Assembly: GCF_033406955.1 (NCBI RefSeq)
Contig: NZ_CP137734.1
Location: 4,960,001-5,024,000 of the forward strand
Length of the DNA: 64,000 nt
Source: Streptomyces violaceoruber
GTDB lineage: Bacteria > Actinomycetota > Actinomycetes > Streptomycetales > Streptomycetaceae
Direction: 5' to 3'
Both the position numbers and the translations under genes were made by a program. This document shows positions 40,915 through 51,317 of this stretch, in pieces (positions within the stretch are counted from its first letter, which is position 1; every line of letters begins with the position of its first letter). The notes beneath the pieces were generated by a model. It was not told the origin of the DNA, ran no database searches, and worked only from the letters and a program-made list of their open reading frames with translations.

Positions 40915-40926
40915 TGAACGCGTTCA
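40915..40926. promoter_or_regulatory. TGAACGCGTTCA palindrome upstream of PBP genes
   Basis: A perfect 12-bp palindrome with a central CG, between a TAGAGT hexamer (minus strand, near 40942-40947) and the PBP start. It fits a repressor half-site pair, but the regulator is unknown. Confidence 0.4.
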
Positions 40927-41105
40927 GAAGTAGTTGTAGGTGCACTCTATGCGCAGGGGGTGACCAGCGGTACGACTGTTTCCGTTTGGTGGCCTAAAGG
41001 AGACCGGGGGCGTGACGCACGGGAGCGGCCCACCCGTCCGGCCTCCGGCGCGTCGCCGTGGCATCCGGTGGCCGCGTGGGAAACGCCGTTCGATGAGAGC
41101 GGCCG

Positions 41106-41645
41106 TCAGTGGCCGGTGGCCGTGGCTACGGCCTCCTTCGCCACCCGCCGCAGCGCACGGTCCGTCAGCCAGCTGTTCTTCCCGCCGGCCAGATGCGCCA
41201 CGGCGCGGCCCACCCATTCCGGGTCGCCGAGGAGTTGGAGCTTCTCCTCGTCGATGAGCTGCCGCAGCAGATGCTCCAGCCGGAGGGCGTCCACCGCGCG
41301 GTAGGGGCGCTCATGCTGGTCGAAGCGCAGCTGCGTGTCCTCGTACGGGTGCCGCAGCGTCAGGTGCATCCAGCCGCCGGTGCGCTCGGCGACCATCCCC
41401 TTCAGCGTGTACTTGCCCCTGTTGTTCGTGTTCCAGGCGTGCTTGCCCCAGGTGAGCCAGACGCCGGTCATGACCCTCGACCACGGGATCAACCGTCCCC
41501 CGGAGTCCGGCTCGTGCTGGTACAGCCCGTCCGGGCGGAACTCCACCCAGTAGGTGCCCGGTCGTGAGGCGTCTCCGACTCCCCAGCGCCCACCGGCCAG
41601 TTCCAACGGTCCCAGAGATGTACCGTCCTCCACCATGCGCGTCAT
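41106..41645 (-). CDS. Conserved hypothetical protein (about 179 aa)
   Basis: The product (MTRMVEDGTSLGPLELAGGRWG...) has a beta-rich N-terminal part (TYWVEFRPDGLYQHEPDSGGRLIPW, VMTGVWLTWGKHAWNTNN), then a helical C-terminus (RAVDALRLEHLLRQLIDEEKLQLL, SWLTDRALRRVAKEAVATATG). There is no signal or membrane segment. It sits between the PBP pair and the O-mannosyltransferase. I do not recognise the family, and no function is assigned. The start is ATG 41645 or ATG 41636; neither has a ribosome site. Confidence 0.65.
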   Translation of the reverse strand: MTRMVEDGTSLGPLELAGGRWGVGDASRPGTYWVEFRPDGLYQHEPDSGGRLIPWSRVMTGVWLTWGKHAWNTNNRGKYTLKGMVAERTGGWMHLTLRHPYEDTQLRFDQHERPYRAVDALRLEHLLRQLIDEEKLQLLGDPEWVGRAVAHLAGGKNSWLTDRALRRVAKEAVATATGH

Positions 41646-41698
41646 TGAACCACGCCCCGTGCGGCGCTCCGCCGTGCCCTCATGACGGGCCCGGCCGG

Positions 41699-43444
41699 CT
41701 AGACCCACGTGTCGAGCCACATCCGCGCCCGCCACTCCTCCATCGGGATCGCCGTGCCCGTGTACAGGGGCCAGAAGTAGATGAAGTTCCACGCGATGAG
41801 GAGCACCAGGACGCCCGCGCCCGTCGCGCCCGCCACTCTGCGGGTGTCGGTGCAGCCCGGGCGGCCGATGATCGCGCCCAGGAGCATGGCCACCGCCAGG
41901 CACAGGAACGGCAGGAAGACGACGGCGTAGAAGAGGAAGATCGTGCGCTCCTGGTACATGAACCAGGGCAGGTAGCCGGCCGCCACGCCGCAGGCGATGG
42001 CGCCCGCGCGCCAGTCGCGGCGGAAGAGCCAGCGCCACAGGACGTACAGCAGGGCGAAGCAGCCCACCCACCACAGGAGGGGGGTGCCCAGGGCCAGCAC
42101 CTCGCGGGCGCACTTCTCGCCCGCGTCCACCGGGCAGCCGTCCGAACCCGCCGACGGGGACTCGTAGAAGTAGGAGACCGGGCGGCCCAGGACGATCCAG
42201 CTCCAGGGGTTCGACTGGTAGGTGTGCGGCGAGGTCAGGTGGGTGTGGAATTCGAGGACCTGGGTCTCGTAGTGCCACAGGCTGCGCCACCAGTCGGGGA
42301 AGAGCCACGACCAGGAGCTGTTCGCGCCGTCCTTCGTGGCCCAGTCGCGGTAGTAGCCGCCGGTGCCGTCGGAGGGGGAGAGGATCCAGCCGAGCCACGA
42401 GAGGAGGTACGTGGCCAGGGCGACCGGGACGGTGGAGAGGAAGGCCCAGCCCAGGTCGTGGCGGAGTACGGCGCGGTAGGGGCGGTGGGCGCCCGCGACG
42501 CGGCGGGAGCCGACGTCCCACAGCACCGCCATCACGCAGAAGGCCGCCATGATGTAGAGGCCGTTCCACTTGGTGGCCGCCGCCAGGCCCAGCATCAGGC
42601 CCGCCGCCAGGCGCCAGGGGCGCCACCCGAGGCGGAGGGTCTCCGCGACGTGCGCGTCGGGGCGGACGCGGCCGTCCTCGTCCACCGGGAGTGCGGCGGC
42701 GAGTCCCGACCGGGCCTTGTCGCGGTCGACGACGAGGCAGCCGAAGGCGGCCAGCACGAAGAACATCAGCACGCTGTCCAGCAGCGCGGTGCGGCTCATC
42801 ACGAAGTGCAGGCCGTCCAGCGCCATCAGGGCGCCCGCCAGGCACCCCAGGAACGTGGAGCGGAACAGACGGCGGCCGATCCGGCACAGCAGCAGCACCG
42901 ACAGCGTGCCGAGCAGCGCCGTCATGAAGCGCCAGCCGAACGGGTCGAAGCCGAACAGAAGTTCGCCGAGGCCGATGATGTACTTGCCGACCGGCGGGTG
43001 GACGACGTACGCCGCGTCGGTGGGGATCGGGACGTCGCCGCCCGAGTTCAGGATGAGGTCGTTGGCGTTCTTGTCCCAGTTGACCTCGAAGCCGCGGTGG
43101 ATCAGCGCCCACGCGTCCTTGGCGTAGTACGTCTCGTCGAATATCACCGCCTTCGGGCTGCCCAGGTTCCAGAACCGCAGCACCCCCGCGAACAGTGCCA
43201 CCAGCAGCGGCCCGCCCCACGCCGACCAGCGGATCATCCGGTCGGTGAGCGGCTTCGACACCCCCAGGAACGCCCACAGGCGCGGGCTCGGGCTCGTGTA
43301 CGGCGGCACCAGCCGGTCGCGGACGTCGCCGGTCGCGGGCCCCGCCGGGTAGCCGAAGCGGCGCAGCCGCTGCTGCCAGGTGGGCCGCTCGTCGTGCGGG
43401 GCCTGGTCGTGCAGGGTGTCCGTGGAGGACGCGGTACTGGTCAC
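41699..43444 (-). CDS. pmt: Protein O-mannosyltransferase
   Basis: Transfers mannose from polyprenyl-phosphate mannose to Ser/Thr of secreted proteins. The 581-residue membrane protein has a basic cytoplasmic leader, about 10-11 TM segments and the first-loop motif FWNLGSPKAVIFDETYYAKDAWAL with the Asp-Glu pair essential in Pmt enzymes, then VHPPVGKYIIGLGELLFG and RFMTALLGTLSVLL. In Streptomyces, Pmt glycosylates lipoproteins and the phiC31 receptor. The GTG at 43444 follows TACGAT by 6 nt, a leaderless layout. It is divergent from rsmI. Confidence 0.93.
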   Translation of the reverse strand: MTSTASSTDTLHDQAPHDERPTWQQRLRRFGYPAGPATGDVRDRLVPPYTSPSPRLWAFLGVSKPLTDRMIRWSAWGGPLLVALFAGVLRFWNLGSPKAVIFDETYYAKDAWALIHRGFEVNWDKNANDLILNSGGDVPIPTDAAYVVHPPVGKYIIGLGELLFGFDPFGWRFMTALLGTLSVLLLCRIGRRLFRSTFLGCLAGALMALDGLHFVMSRTALLDSVLMFFVLAAFGCLVVDRDKARSGLAAALPVDEDGRVRPDAHVAETLRLGWRPWRLAAGLMLGLAAATKWNGLYIMAAFCVMAVLWDVGSRRVAGAHRPYRAVLRHDLGWAFLSTVPVALATYLLSWLGWILSPSDGTGGYYRDWATKDGANSSWSWLFPDWWRSLWHYETQVLEFHTHLTSPHTYQSNPWSWIVLGRPVSYFYESPSAGSDGCPVDAGEKCAREVLALGTPLLWWVGCFALLYVLWRWLFRRDWRAGAIACGVAAGYLPWFMYQERTIFLFYAVVFLPFLCLAVAMLLGAIIGRPGCTDTRRVAGATGAGVLVLLIAWNFIYFWPLYTGTAIPMEEWRARMWLDTWV

Positions 43445-43540
43445 CGCGCCATCGTAGGGAACCGCGCTGTGCACGTCCCGTGCATGGCCCTCCCGGGTGC
43501 GGATACGTTCCCCTTCCGGCAGGGCTGGGAGGATGGGGAC

Positions 43541-44401
43541 GTGACTGGAACCCTTGTACTCGCGGGCACCCCCATCGGCGACGTCCAGGACGCCCCGCCC
43601 CGGCTCGCCGCGGAACTGGCCGGCGCGGACGTCGTCGCCGCCGAGGACACCCGGCGGCTGCGCAGGCTCACCCAGGCGCTCGGCGTCGCCCCCGCGGGGC
43701 GTGTCGTGTCGTACTTCGAGGGCAACGAGTCCGCCCGTACGCCCGAACTGGTGGAGGAGCTGGCCGGGGGAGCGCGGGTGCTGCTGGTCACCGACGCCGG
43801 GATGCCGTCGGTGTCCGACCCCGGGTACCGGCTGGTCGCCGCCGCCGTCGAGCGCGGCGTGCGCGTCACCGCCGTCCCCGGGCCGTCCGCGGTGCTGACC
43901 GCGCTGGCCCTGTCGGGGCTGCCCGTCGACCGGTTCTGCTTCGAGGGCTTCCTGCCCCGCAAGGCCGGCGAGCGGCTGACCCGGCTGCGCGAGGTCGCCG
44001 GGGAGCGCCGGACCCTCGTCTACTTCGAGGCCCCGCACCGCCTCGACGACACCCTCGCCGCCATGGCCGAGGTCTTCGGCACCGACCGGCGGGCGGCCGT
44101 CTGCCGGGAGCTGACCAAGACGTACGAGGAGGTCAGGCGCGGGGGGCTGGGCGAGCTGGCCGCGTGGGCCGGTGAAGGGGTGCGGGGCGAGATCACCGTC
44201 GTCGTGGAGGGGGCGCCGGACAAGGGGCCCGAGGAGGTCGGCGCCGAGGAGCTGGTGCGCCGGGTGCGGGTGCGCGAGGAGGCGGGGGAGCGGCGCAAGG
44301 AGGCGATCGCCGCGGTGGCCGCCGAGGTGGGGGTGCCCAAGCGGGAGGTGTTCGACGCGGTGGTGGCGGCGAAGAACGCGGAAAAGAACACGGGGATCTG
44401 A
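43541..44401 (+). CDS. rsmI: 16S rRNA (cytidine1402-2'-O)-methyltransferase RsmI
   Basis: SAM-dependent ribose methylase of C1402 in the ribosomal P site. The 286-residue protein has the tetrapyrrole-methylase fold: LVLAGTPIGDVQDAPPRLAAELAGADVVAAEDTRR, SYFEGNE, VLLVTDAGMPSVSDPGYRLV, VPGPSAVLTALALSGLPVDRFCFEGFLPRK, LVYFEAPHRLDDTL and RELTKTYEEVRRG. These are diagnostic. The GTG start follows a GGGAGG site. In mycobacteria the same gene is next to pmt, as here. Confidence 0.94.
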   Translation: MTGTLVLAGTPIGDVQDAPPRLAAELAGADVVAAEDTRRLRRLTQALGVAPAGRVVSYFEGNESARTPELVEELAGGARVLLVTDAGMPSVSDPGYRLVAAAVERGVRVTAVPGPSAVLTALALSGLPVDRFCFEGFLPRKAGERLTRLREVAGERRTLVYFEAPHRLDDTLAAMAEVFGTDRRAAVCRELTKTYEEVRRGGLGELAAWAGEGVRGEITVVVEGAPDKGPEEVGAEELVRRVRVREEAGERRKEAIAAVAAEVGVPKREVFDAVVAAKNAEKNTGI

Positions 44402-44557
44402 GGGGATCCATAGGGCCGCCCTTGACCCGTCCCTGACCTGGCCGGCGTTCCTGCCAAGGACAGCTCAAATCGGCTAAAACACTCGGCAGCGCCTGGTGCT
44501 TTCCCGCTGGTGGAGGAGTCCACTGGAGGAAGGAGCAGAACGAACCAAGGAGCCGGG

Positions 44558-44995
44558 ATGAGCATGAGTGAGAGCGCCGTGCGGACCGGAGTACGTGCGG
44601 GTGCCACCGCCGTCGTCCACGAGTCGTACTCGTTCGCCTGCATGCGCTGCGGGCACGGCTGGGAGCAGTCGTTCGAGATCGAGCACCACACGGACACCGA
44701 CGGCCGCGAGTTCGTGCTCTACGTCGCGGACGGCCGGGTCGTGCCCTCCCCGCTGACCCGGCCGACCTGCGCCACCTGCGACAGCCACGTCGTACGGATC
44801 CTGCGCCCGGGCCGGGTGGCCTCGGTGCGCGGCGCCGCCCACACCGTCCACCGGGTGCCGCCGGCCGGCCCGCTCGAGGTGCCGCTGGTGCCCGAGGCGC
44901 CGGGGCCGGGGGCACCGGGACTGTCCGGCGGACGCCGGCACTGGCACCTGGCCGACCTCCTGCACGCCTTCCACCTCCACCGCGGGGCGAGCTGA
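44558..44995 (+). CDS. CxxC zinc-ribbon-like hypothetical protein
   Basis: The 145-residue protein has CMRCGHGW early and CATCDSHVV about 45 residues later, a probable zinc ribbon, with EFVLYVADGRVVPSPLTRPT between. The C-terminus is Pro/Gly-rich and ends HWHLADLLHAFHLHRGAS, a His-rich tail. No enzymatic motif is seen. ATG 44558 follows an AAGGAGCC site. It lies between rsmI and tatD in place of the methionyl-tRNA synthetase gene of the mycobacterial order. Confidence 0.75.
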   Translation: MSMSESAVRTGVRAGATAVVHESYSFACMRCGHGWEQSFEIEHHTDTDGREFVLYVADGRVVPSPLTRPTCATCDSHVVRILRPGRVASVRGAAHTVHRVPPAGPLEVPLVPEAPGPGAPGLSGGRRHWHLADLLHAFHLHRGAS

Positions 44996-45035
44996 CCCCA
45001 CCGGGGGCGCGCCGGAGCTTTCGTAGGATCGGGGC

Positions 45036-45926
45036 ATGCCTTCGAACGCATCCGGCCGGTCCGACAAGGACGGCGCGCCCCCGCTCCCCGAGCCCCTCCG
45101 GGTCCCGGTCGCCGACTCGCACACCCACCTCGACATGCAGTCCGGCACGGTCGAGGAGGCACTCGCCAAGGCCGCGTCGGTGGGTGTCACGACCGTCGTC
45201 CAGGTCGGCTGCGACCTCGCGGGGTCCCGCTGGGCCGCCGAGACCGCGGCGGCGCACGACGCCGTCCACGCCACCGTCGCCCTGCACCCGAACGAGGCGC
45301 CGCGCATCGTGCACGGGGACCCCGACGGCTGGTCCCGGCAGGGGGCCCGCGAGCCCGGTGGTGACGCGGCCCTCGACGACGCCCTCGCGGAGATCGACCG
45401 GCTCGCGGCGCTCCCGCAGGTCAAGGGCGTCGGCGAGACGGGTCTCGACTACTTCCGCACCGGCCCGGAGGGCAAGGAAGCCCAGGAGCGCTCCTTCCGC
45501 GCCCACATCGAGATCGCCAAGCGGCACGGCAAGACCCTGGTCATCCACGACCGCGACGCCCACACCGACGTCCTGCGCGTCCTGAAGGAGGAGGGCGCCC
45601 CCGAGCGCACCGTCTTCCACTGCTACTCCGGCGACGCCGAGATGGCCGAGGTCTGCGCCCGCGCCGGGTACTACATGTCCTTCGCCGGCAACGTCACCTT
45701 CAAGAACGCCCAGAACCTGCGCGACGCCCTCGCCGTGGCCCCGCCGGAGCTGGTCCTGGTGGAGACCGACGCGCCGTTCCTGACGCCGGCGCCCTACCGG
45801 GGGCGGCCGAACGCCCCCTACCTGGTGCCGGTCACGGTGCGGGCCATGGCCGGGGTACGGGGCGTCGACGAGGACACCCTGGCGACCGCCCTCGCCGCGA
45901 ACACGGCCCGCGCCTTCGGCTACTGA
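45036..45926 (+). CDS. tatD: TatD family metal-dependent DNase
   Basis: The 296-residue hydrolase shows the metal ligands of the family: DSHTHLDM near residue 25, ALHPNEAPR, KGVGETGLDYFRTG, LVIHDRDAHTDVL, FHCYSGDAEMA and VETDAPFLTP. TatD-type enzymes are 3'-exonucleases in DNA repair and degradation. TAGGAT (45024-45029) lies 6 nt before the ATG, indicating a leaderless transcript. A 20-residue hydrophilic leader precedes the TIM barrel. It is followed by rpfB, ksgA and ispE in the same order as in mycobacteria. Confidence 0.93.
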   Translation: MPSNASGRSDKDGAPPLPEPLRVPVADSHTHLDMQSGTVEEALAKAASVGVTTVVQVGCDLAGSRWAAETAAAHDAVHATVALHPNEAPRIVHGDPDGWSRQGAREPGGDAALDDALAEIDRLAALPQVKGVGETGLDYFRTGPEGKEAQERSFRAHIEIAKRHGKTLVIHDRDAHTDVLRVLKEEGAPERTVFHCYSGDAEMAEVCARAGYYMSFAGNVTFKNAQNLRDALAVAPPELVLVETDAPFLTPAPYRGRPNAPYLVPVTVRAMAGVRGVDEDTLATALAANTARAFGY

Positions 45927-46013
45927 CACGCTGAGTAGTCGCGTCGCTTGGGAGAGTGACCGGCCCTCCGCTAGGTTCTGGGGGCCCGATCGGGACCCCT
46001 GGAGCGTGTGGGC

Positions 46014-47381
46014 GTGAGCAGAACGCAGTTCGAGCCGGCAGAGACGTACACGGCGTACACGGCGTACACGGCGTACACGGCGTACGACGAGGCGTACGAG
46101 GCACACGAGACGTACGAGACGTACGAGCGCCCCGCACCGTACGACCTGCACAGCGCGCCGACCCTGCCGTACGGCGGCACGTACCCGTCCGTGCCGCCGC
46201 CCGTCCACGAGCCGACCGTGCCCGCGCTGCCCCGGCAGAGCGACGGGCGGGCCGAGCGCCGGCGCCGGGCGCGGGGCGCGGGGCGCGCGGACGCCTCCCT
46301 GCGCCGGCTGGTGCCGCGGGCGCTGGTGGTGGCCTTCCTCGCGGGCGGCACCACCGCGTTCGTCGCCAAGGACAAGGCGGTCGAGCTGACCGTCGACGGC
46401 AGCCCGCGCACGCTGCACACCTTCGCCGACGACGTGAGTGAACTGCTCGCCGAGGAAGGCGTCCAGGTGGGCGCCCACGACGTGATCGCACCCGCCCCCG
46501 GCACCCCGCTGACCAGCGGCGAGGACGTCACCGTCCACCACGGAAGGCCCGTGCTGCTCACCCTCGACGGCCACCGGCGCCAGGTGTGGACGACCGCGGG
46601 GACGGTGGCGGGGGCGCTGCGGCAGCTCGGGGTGCGCACGCAGGGCGCGTACCTGTCCACCGGGCCCTCCCGGCGCATCGGCCGCGAGGGCCTCGCCCTG
46701 GTGGTGCGCACCGAGCGGGTGGTGACCGTCATGGCGGACGGCCGGACCCGCACCGTCCGCACCAACGCCGCGACCGTGGGGGAGGTCGTCGAGGAGGCCG
46801 GCATCACCCTGCGCGGCGAGGACACCACGTCCGTCCCCGCGACCGGCTTCCCGCGCGACGGGCAGACCGTCACGGTGCTGCGGATCACCGGGTCCCAGGA
46901 GGTCCGCGAGGACCCGATCCCCTTCGACGAGCGACGGGCCGAGGACGCCTCCCTCTTCCGGGGCACCGAGGTCGTCCAGGAGGCGGGCCGGCCCGGGCTG
47001 CGCCGCACCACGTACGCCCTGCGCACCGTCAACGGCGTCCGGCAGAAGCCCCGCCGCCTGCGCACCGAGGTGGTCCGCGAGCCCAGCCCGCGCATCGTGC
47101 GGGTCGGCACCCGGCCCCGGCCGGCCTCCGTCCACGGCGCCGACCACCTGAACTGGCAGGGCCTGGCCGCATGCGAGTCCGGCGGCCGCGCGGACGCCGT
47201 CGACCCGTCCGGCACCTACGGCGGGCTCTACCAGTTCGACTCCGCCACCTGGCACGGCCTCGGCGGCGAGGGGCGCCCCGAGGACGCGTCCGCCGCGGAG
47301 CAGACGTACCGGGCGCAGAAGCTCTACGTGCGCAGCGGCGCCGACGCCTGGCCGCACTGCGGCGCCCGGCTGCGGGAATGA
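46014..47381 (+). CDS. rpfB: Resuscitation-promoting factor RpfB with Tyr-rich cytoplasmic head
   Basis: The 455-residue protein begins with an unusual TAY-rich repeat (residues ~11-40), then a basic segment and one TM (ALVVAFLAGGTTAFVA). Three DUF348 repeats follow (e.g. ELTVDGSPRTLHTFADDVSELLAEEG), a G5 domain (EVREDPIPFDERRAEDASLFRGTEVVQEAGRPG) and a C-terminal transglycosylase-like Rpf domain (LNWQGLAACESGGRADAVDPSGTYGGLYQFDSATW, with the catalytic Glu in ACESGG). Rpf proteins cleave peptidoglycan and stimulate spore germination and growth. GTG 46014 is better spaced from GGAG than GTG 46008. It is followed by ksgA and ispE. Confidence 0.9.
   Translation: MSRTQFEPAETYTAYTAYTAYTAYDEAYEAHETYETYERPAPYDLHSAPTLPYGGTYPSVPPPVHEPTVPALPRQSDGRAERRRRARGAGRADASLRRLVPRALVVAFLAGGTTAFVAKDKAVELTVDGSPRTLHTFADDVSELLAEEGVQVGAHDVIAPAPGTPLTSGEDVTVHHGRPVLLTLDGHRRQVWTTAGTVAGALRQLGVRTQGAYLSTGPSRRIGREGLALVVRTERVVTVMADGRTRTVRTNAATVGEVVEEAGITLRGEDTTSVPATGFPRDGQTVTVLRITGSQEVREDPIPFDERRAEDASLFRGTEVVQEAGRPGLRRTTYALRTVNGVRQKPRRLRTEVVREPSPRIVRVGTRPRPASVHGADHLNWQGLAACESGGRADAVDPSGTYGGLYQFDSATWHGLGGEGRPEDASAAEQTYRAQKLYVRSGADAWPHCGARLRE
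46046..46086 (+). repeat. 9-bp tandem repeat encoding Thr-Ala-Tyr
   Basis: GTACACGGC repeats four times and degenerates into GTACGAxGAGGC units, giving TAYTAYTAYTAY within the rpfB N-terminus. Copy number may vary between strains. Confidence 0.8.
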
Positions 47382-47411
47382 GGCCGCCCGGCCCCCGGCT
47401 ACTCTTGCGGG

Positions 47412-48272
47412 GTGAGCAGCCCCACCCCCGACGCCCTCCTGGGTCCCGCCGACGTCCGCGAACTCGCGGCGGCCCTCGGCGTACGCCCCACCAAGCAGCG
47501 CGGCCAGAACTTCGTCATCGACGCCAACACGGTCCGCCGTATCGTCCGCACCGCCGAGGTACGCCCCGACGACGTGGTGGTCGAGGTGGGGCCGGGTCTC
47601 GGCTCGCTCACCCTGGCCCTGCTGGAGGCCGCCGACCGGGTCACCGCCGTCGAGATCGACGACGTGCTCGCCGGTGCCCTGCCCGCCACCGTCGCCGCCC
47701 GCATGCCGGCCCGCGCCGACCGGTTCGCGCTCGTGCACTCCGACGCGATGCACGTGCGGGAGCTGCCGGGACCCGCACCGACCGCCCTGGTCGCGAACCT
47801 CCCCTACAACGTCGCCGTTCCCGTCCTCCTCCACATGCTCGACACCTTCCCGGGCATCGAGCGCACCCTCGTCATGGTGCAGGCCGAGGTCGCCGACCGG
47901 CTGGCCGCCGGACCCGGCTCGAAGGTGTACGGCGTGCCGTCCGTGAAGGCCAACTGGTACGCGGAGGTCAAGCGGGCCGGGTCCATCGGCCGCAACGTCT
48001 TCTGGCCCGCGCCCAACGTCGACAGCGGGCTCGTGTCACTCGTCCGGCGCAGCGAACCGCTGAGGACCACCGCGTCCAAGGCCGAGGTCTTCGCCGTCGT
48101 CGACGCCGCGTTCGCCCAGCGCCGCAAGACCCTGCGGGCCGCGCTCGCCGGGTGGGCCGGATCGGCCGCCGCCGCCGAGGCCGCGCTCGTCGGCGCGGGC
48201 GTGTCGCCGCAGGCGCGCGGAGAGGCGCTGACCGTGGAAGAGTTCGCGCGTATCGCCGAGCACAAGGTGTAG
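47412..48272 (+). CDS. ksgA: 16S rRNA dimethyladenosine transferase KsgA (RsmA)
   Basis: Dimethylates A1518 and A1519 of 16S rRNA. The 286-residue protein has TKQRGQNFVIDANTVRRIV, the SAM motif VVVEVGPGLGSLTLALLEA, AVEIDDVLAGAL, the catalytic NLPYNVAVPVL (NLPY) and KVYGVPSVKANWYAEVKRA, with a C-terminal helical domain. TACTCT (47400-47405) lies 6 nt before the GTG, suggesting a leaderless start. It is followed by ispE 14 nt downstream, which is likely co-transcribed. Confidence 0.95.
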   Translation: MSSPTPDALLGPADVRELAAALGVRPTKQRGQNFVIDANTVRRIVRTAEVRPDDVVVEVGPGLGSLTLALLEAADRVTAVEIDDVLAGALPATVAARMPARADRFALVHSDAMHVRELPGPAPTALVANLPYNVAVPVLLHMLDTFPGIERTLVMVQAEVADRLAAGPGSKVYGVPSVKANWYAEVKRAGSIGRNVFWPAPNVDSGLVSLVRRSEPLRTTASKAEVFAVVDAAFAQRRKTLRAALAGWAGSAAAAEAALVGAGVSPQARGEALTVEEFARIAEHKV

Positions 48273-48286
48273 GGAGTGACGAGCAA

Positions 48287-49186
48287 GTGAGCGTGACGGT
48301 CCGCGTTCCCGCCAAGGTCAACGTCCAGCTCGCGGTCGGCGCCGCCCGCCCCGACGGCTTCCACGACCTGGCCAACGTCTTCCTCGCCGTCTCCCTGTAC
48401 GACGAGGTCACCGCGACCCCGGCCGCCGACGGACTCCGCGTCACCTGCGAGGGGCCCGACGCCGGCCAGGTCCCCCTGGACCGCACCAACCTCGCGGCGC
48501 GCGCGGCCGAGGCACTGGCCGCGCGGTACGGCCGCGCACCCGACGTCCACCTCCACATCGCCAAGGACATCCCCGTCGCCGGCGGCATGGCGGGCGGCAG
48601 CGCCGACGGCGCGGGAGCGCTGCTCGCCTGCGACGCCCTGTGGGGCACCGGCGCCTCTCGCGAGGAGCTGCTGGAGATCTGCGCCGGGCTGGGCAGCGAC
48701 GTGCCGTTCAGCCTGGTCGGCGGGGCCGCGCTGGGCACCGGGCGGGGGGAGCGGCTGGCGGAGCTGGAGGTGGGGGGCGACTTCCACTGGGTGTTCGCGC
48801 TGGCCGCGCGGGGACTGTCGACGCCGGCCGTCTTCCGCGAGTTCGACCGGCTCGGTGAGGGCCTGGACCTTCCCGAGCCGGTCGCCGACCAGGCGGTGCT
48901 CGACGCCCTGGCCAAGGGCGACGCCGCCGCGCTCGCCGTCGCCGTCACCAACGACCTCCAGCCCGCCGCGCTCTCCCTCTTCCCCGAGCTGTCCGACACC
49001 CTCGCCGCGGGACGGGCGGCCGGAGCGCTGGCGGCCCTGGTCTCGGGCTCTGGGCCCACGACGGCCTTCCTCGCCACCGACGCCAGGTCCGCCTCCGACA
49101 TCGCGGGGGTGCTGCGGGCCTCGGGGACCTGCCGGGACGTGCGTACGGCGGTGGGGGCGGCGGCGGGGGCCACCGTCCTGGACTGA
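48287..49186 (+). CDS. ispE: 4-diphosphocytidyl-2-C-methyl-D-erythritol kinase IspE
   Basis: GHMP kinase of the MEP isoprenoid pathway. The 299-residue protein has VRVPAKVNVQLAVGAARPDGFHDL, the ATP loop PVAGGMAGGSADGAGALLA, GLGSDVPFSLVGGAALGTGRGE, and the C-terminal GSGPTTAFLA. The GTG at 48287 follows a GGGAGTGACG site; GTG 48293 is an alternative. It is coupled to ksgA in a conserved actinobacterial pair. Confidence 0.95.
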   Translation: MSVTVRVPAKVNVQLAVGAARPDGFHDLANVFLAVSLYDEVTATPAADGLRVTCEGPDAGQVPLDRTNLAARAAEALAARYGRAPDVHLHIAKDIPVAGGMAGGSADGAGALLACDALWGTGASREELLEICAGLGSDVPFSLVGGAALGTGRGERLAELEVGGDFHWVFALAARGLSTPAVFREFDRLGEGLDLPEPVADQAVLDALAKGDAAALAVAVTNDLQPAALSLFPELSDTLAAGRAAGALAALVSGSGPTTAFLATDARSASDIAGVLRASGTCRDVRTAVGAAAGATVLD

Positions 49187-49243
49187 GGCCCGCGGCGGCC
49201 GGACTACCCTGGAGGGTCGAGCGATCCCCCAGGCAGGAGAGAA

Positions 49244-51058
<1,815 letters not shown>

Positions 51059-51317
51059 GCGACCGCGTGCGCCGGGCGCGCGGGGGATGTAAAGGGCGCG
51101 TGAAGGCGCGTAACAGAGGCATCACGGGCCGGTCCTCCCTTGGGAACAGGGGCGGACGCGGCCCGGTGGCCGGTTGGCGGCGGGTGATAGAAAGGCCGTC
51201 CGAGGACTGTCCCAAGGCGGTCCGAGGCTTGTGAACGATCGCCGTAGACGACTCCGGGGCCAGCGCGTGACCCGGGGCGTGGCTAAAAATCAGTGAGTAA
51301 TAAGGGGGAACGCGCTG

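Noticed and set aside
46046..46086. Short repeats considered as a CRISPR array
   Set aside because: Unit is 9 bp, in frame inside rpfB, with no spacers and no cas genes.
44193..47834. A minus-strand frame of about 1200 codons over tatD, rpfB and ksgA
   Set aside because: All three plus-strand genes are recognised and syntenic; the antisense frame shows no domain.
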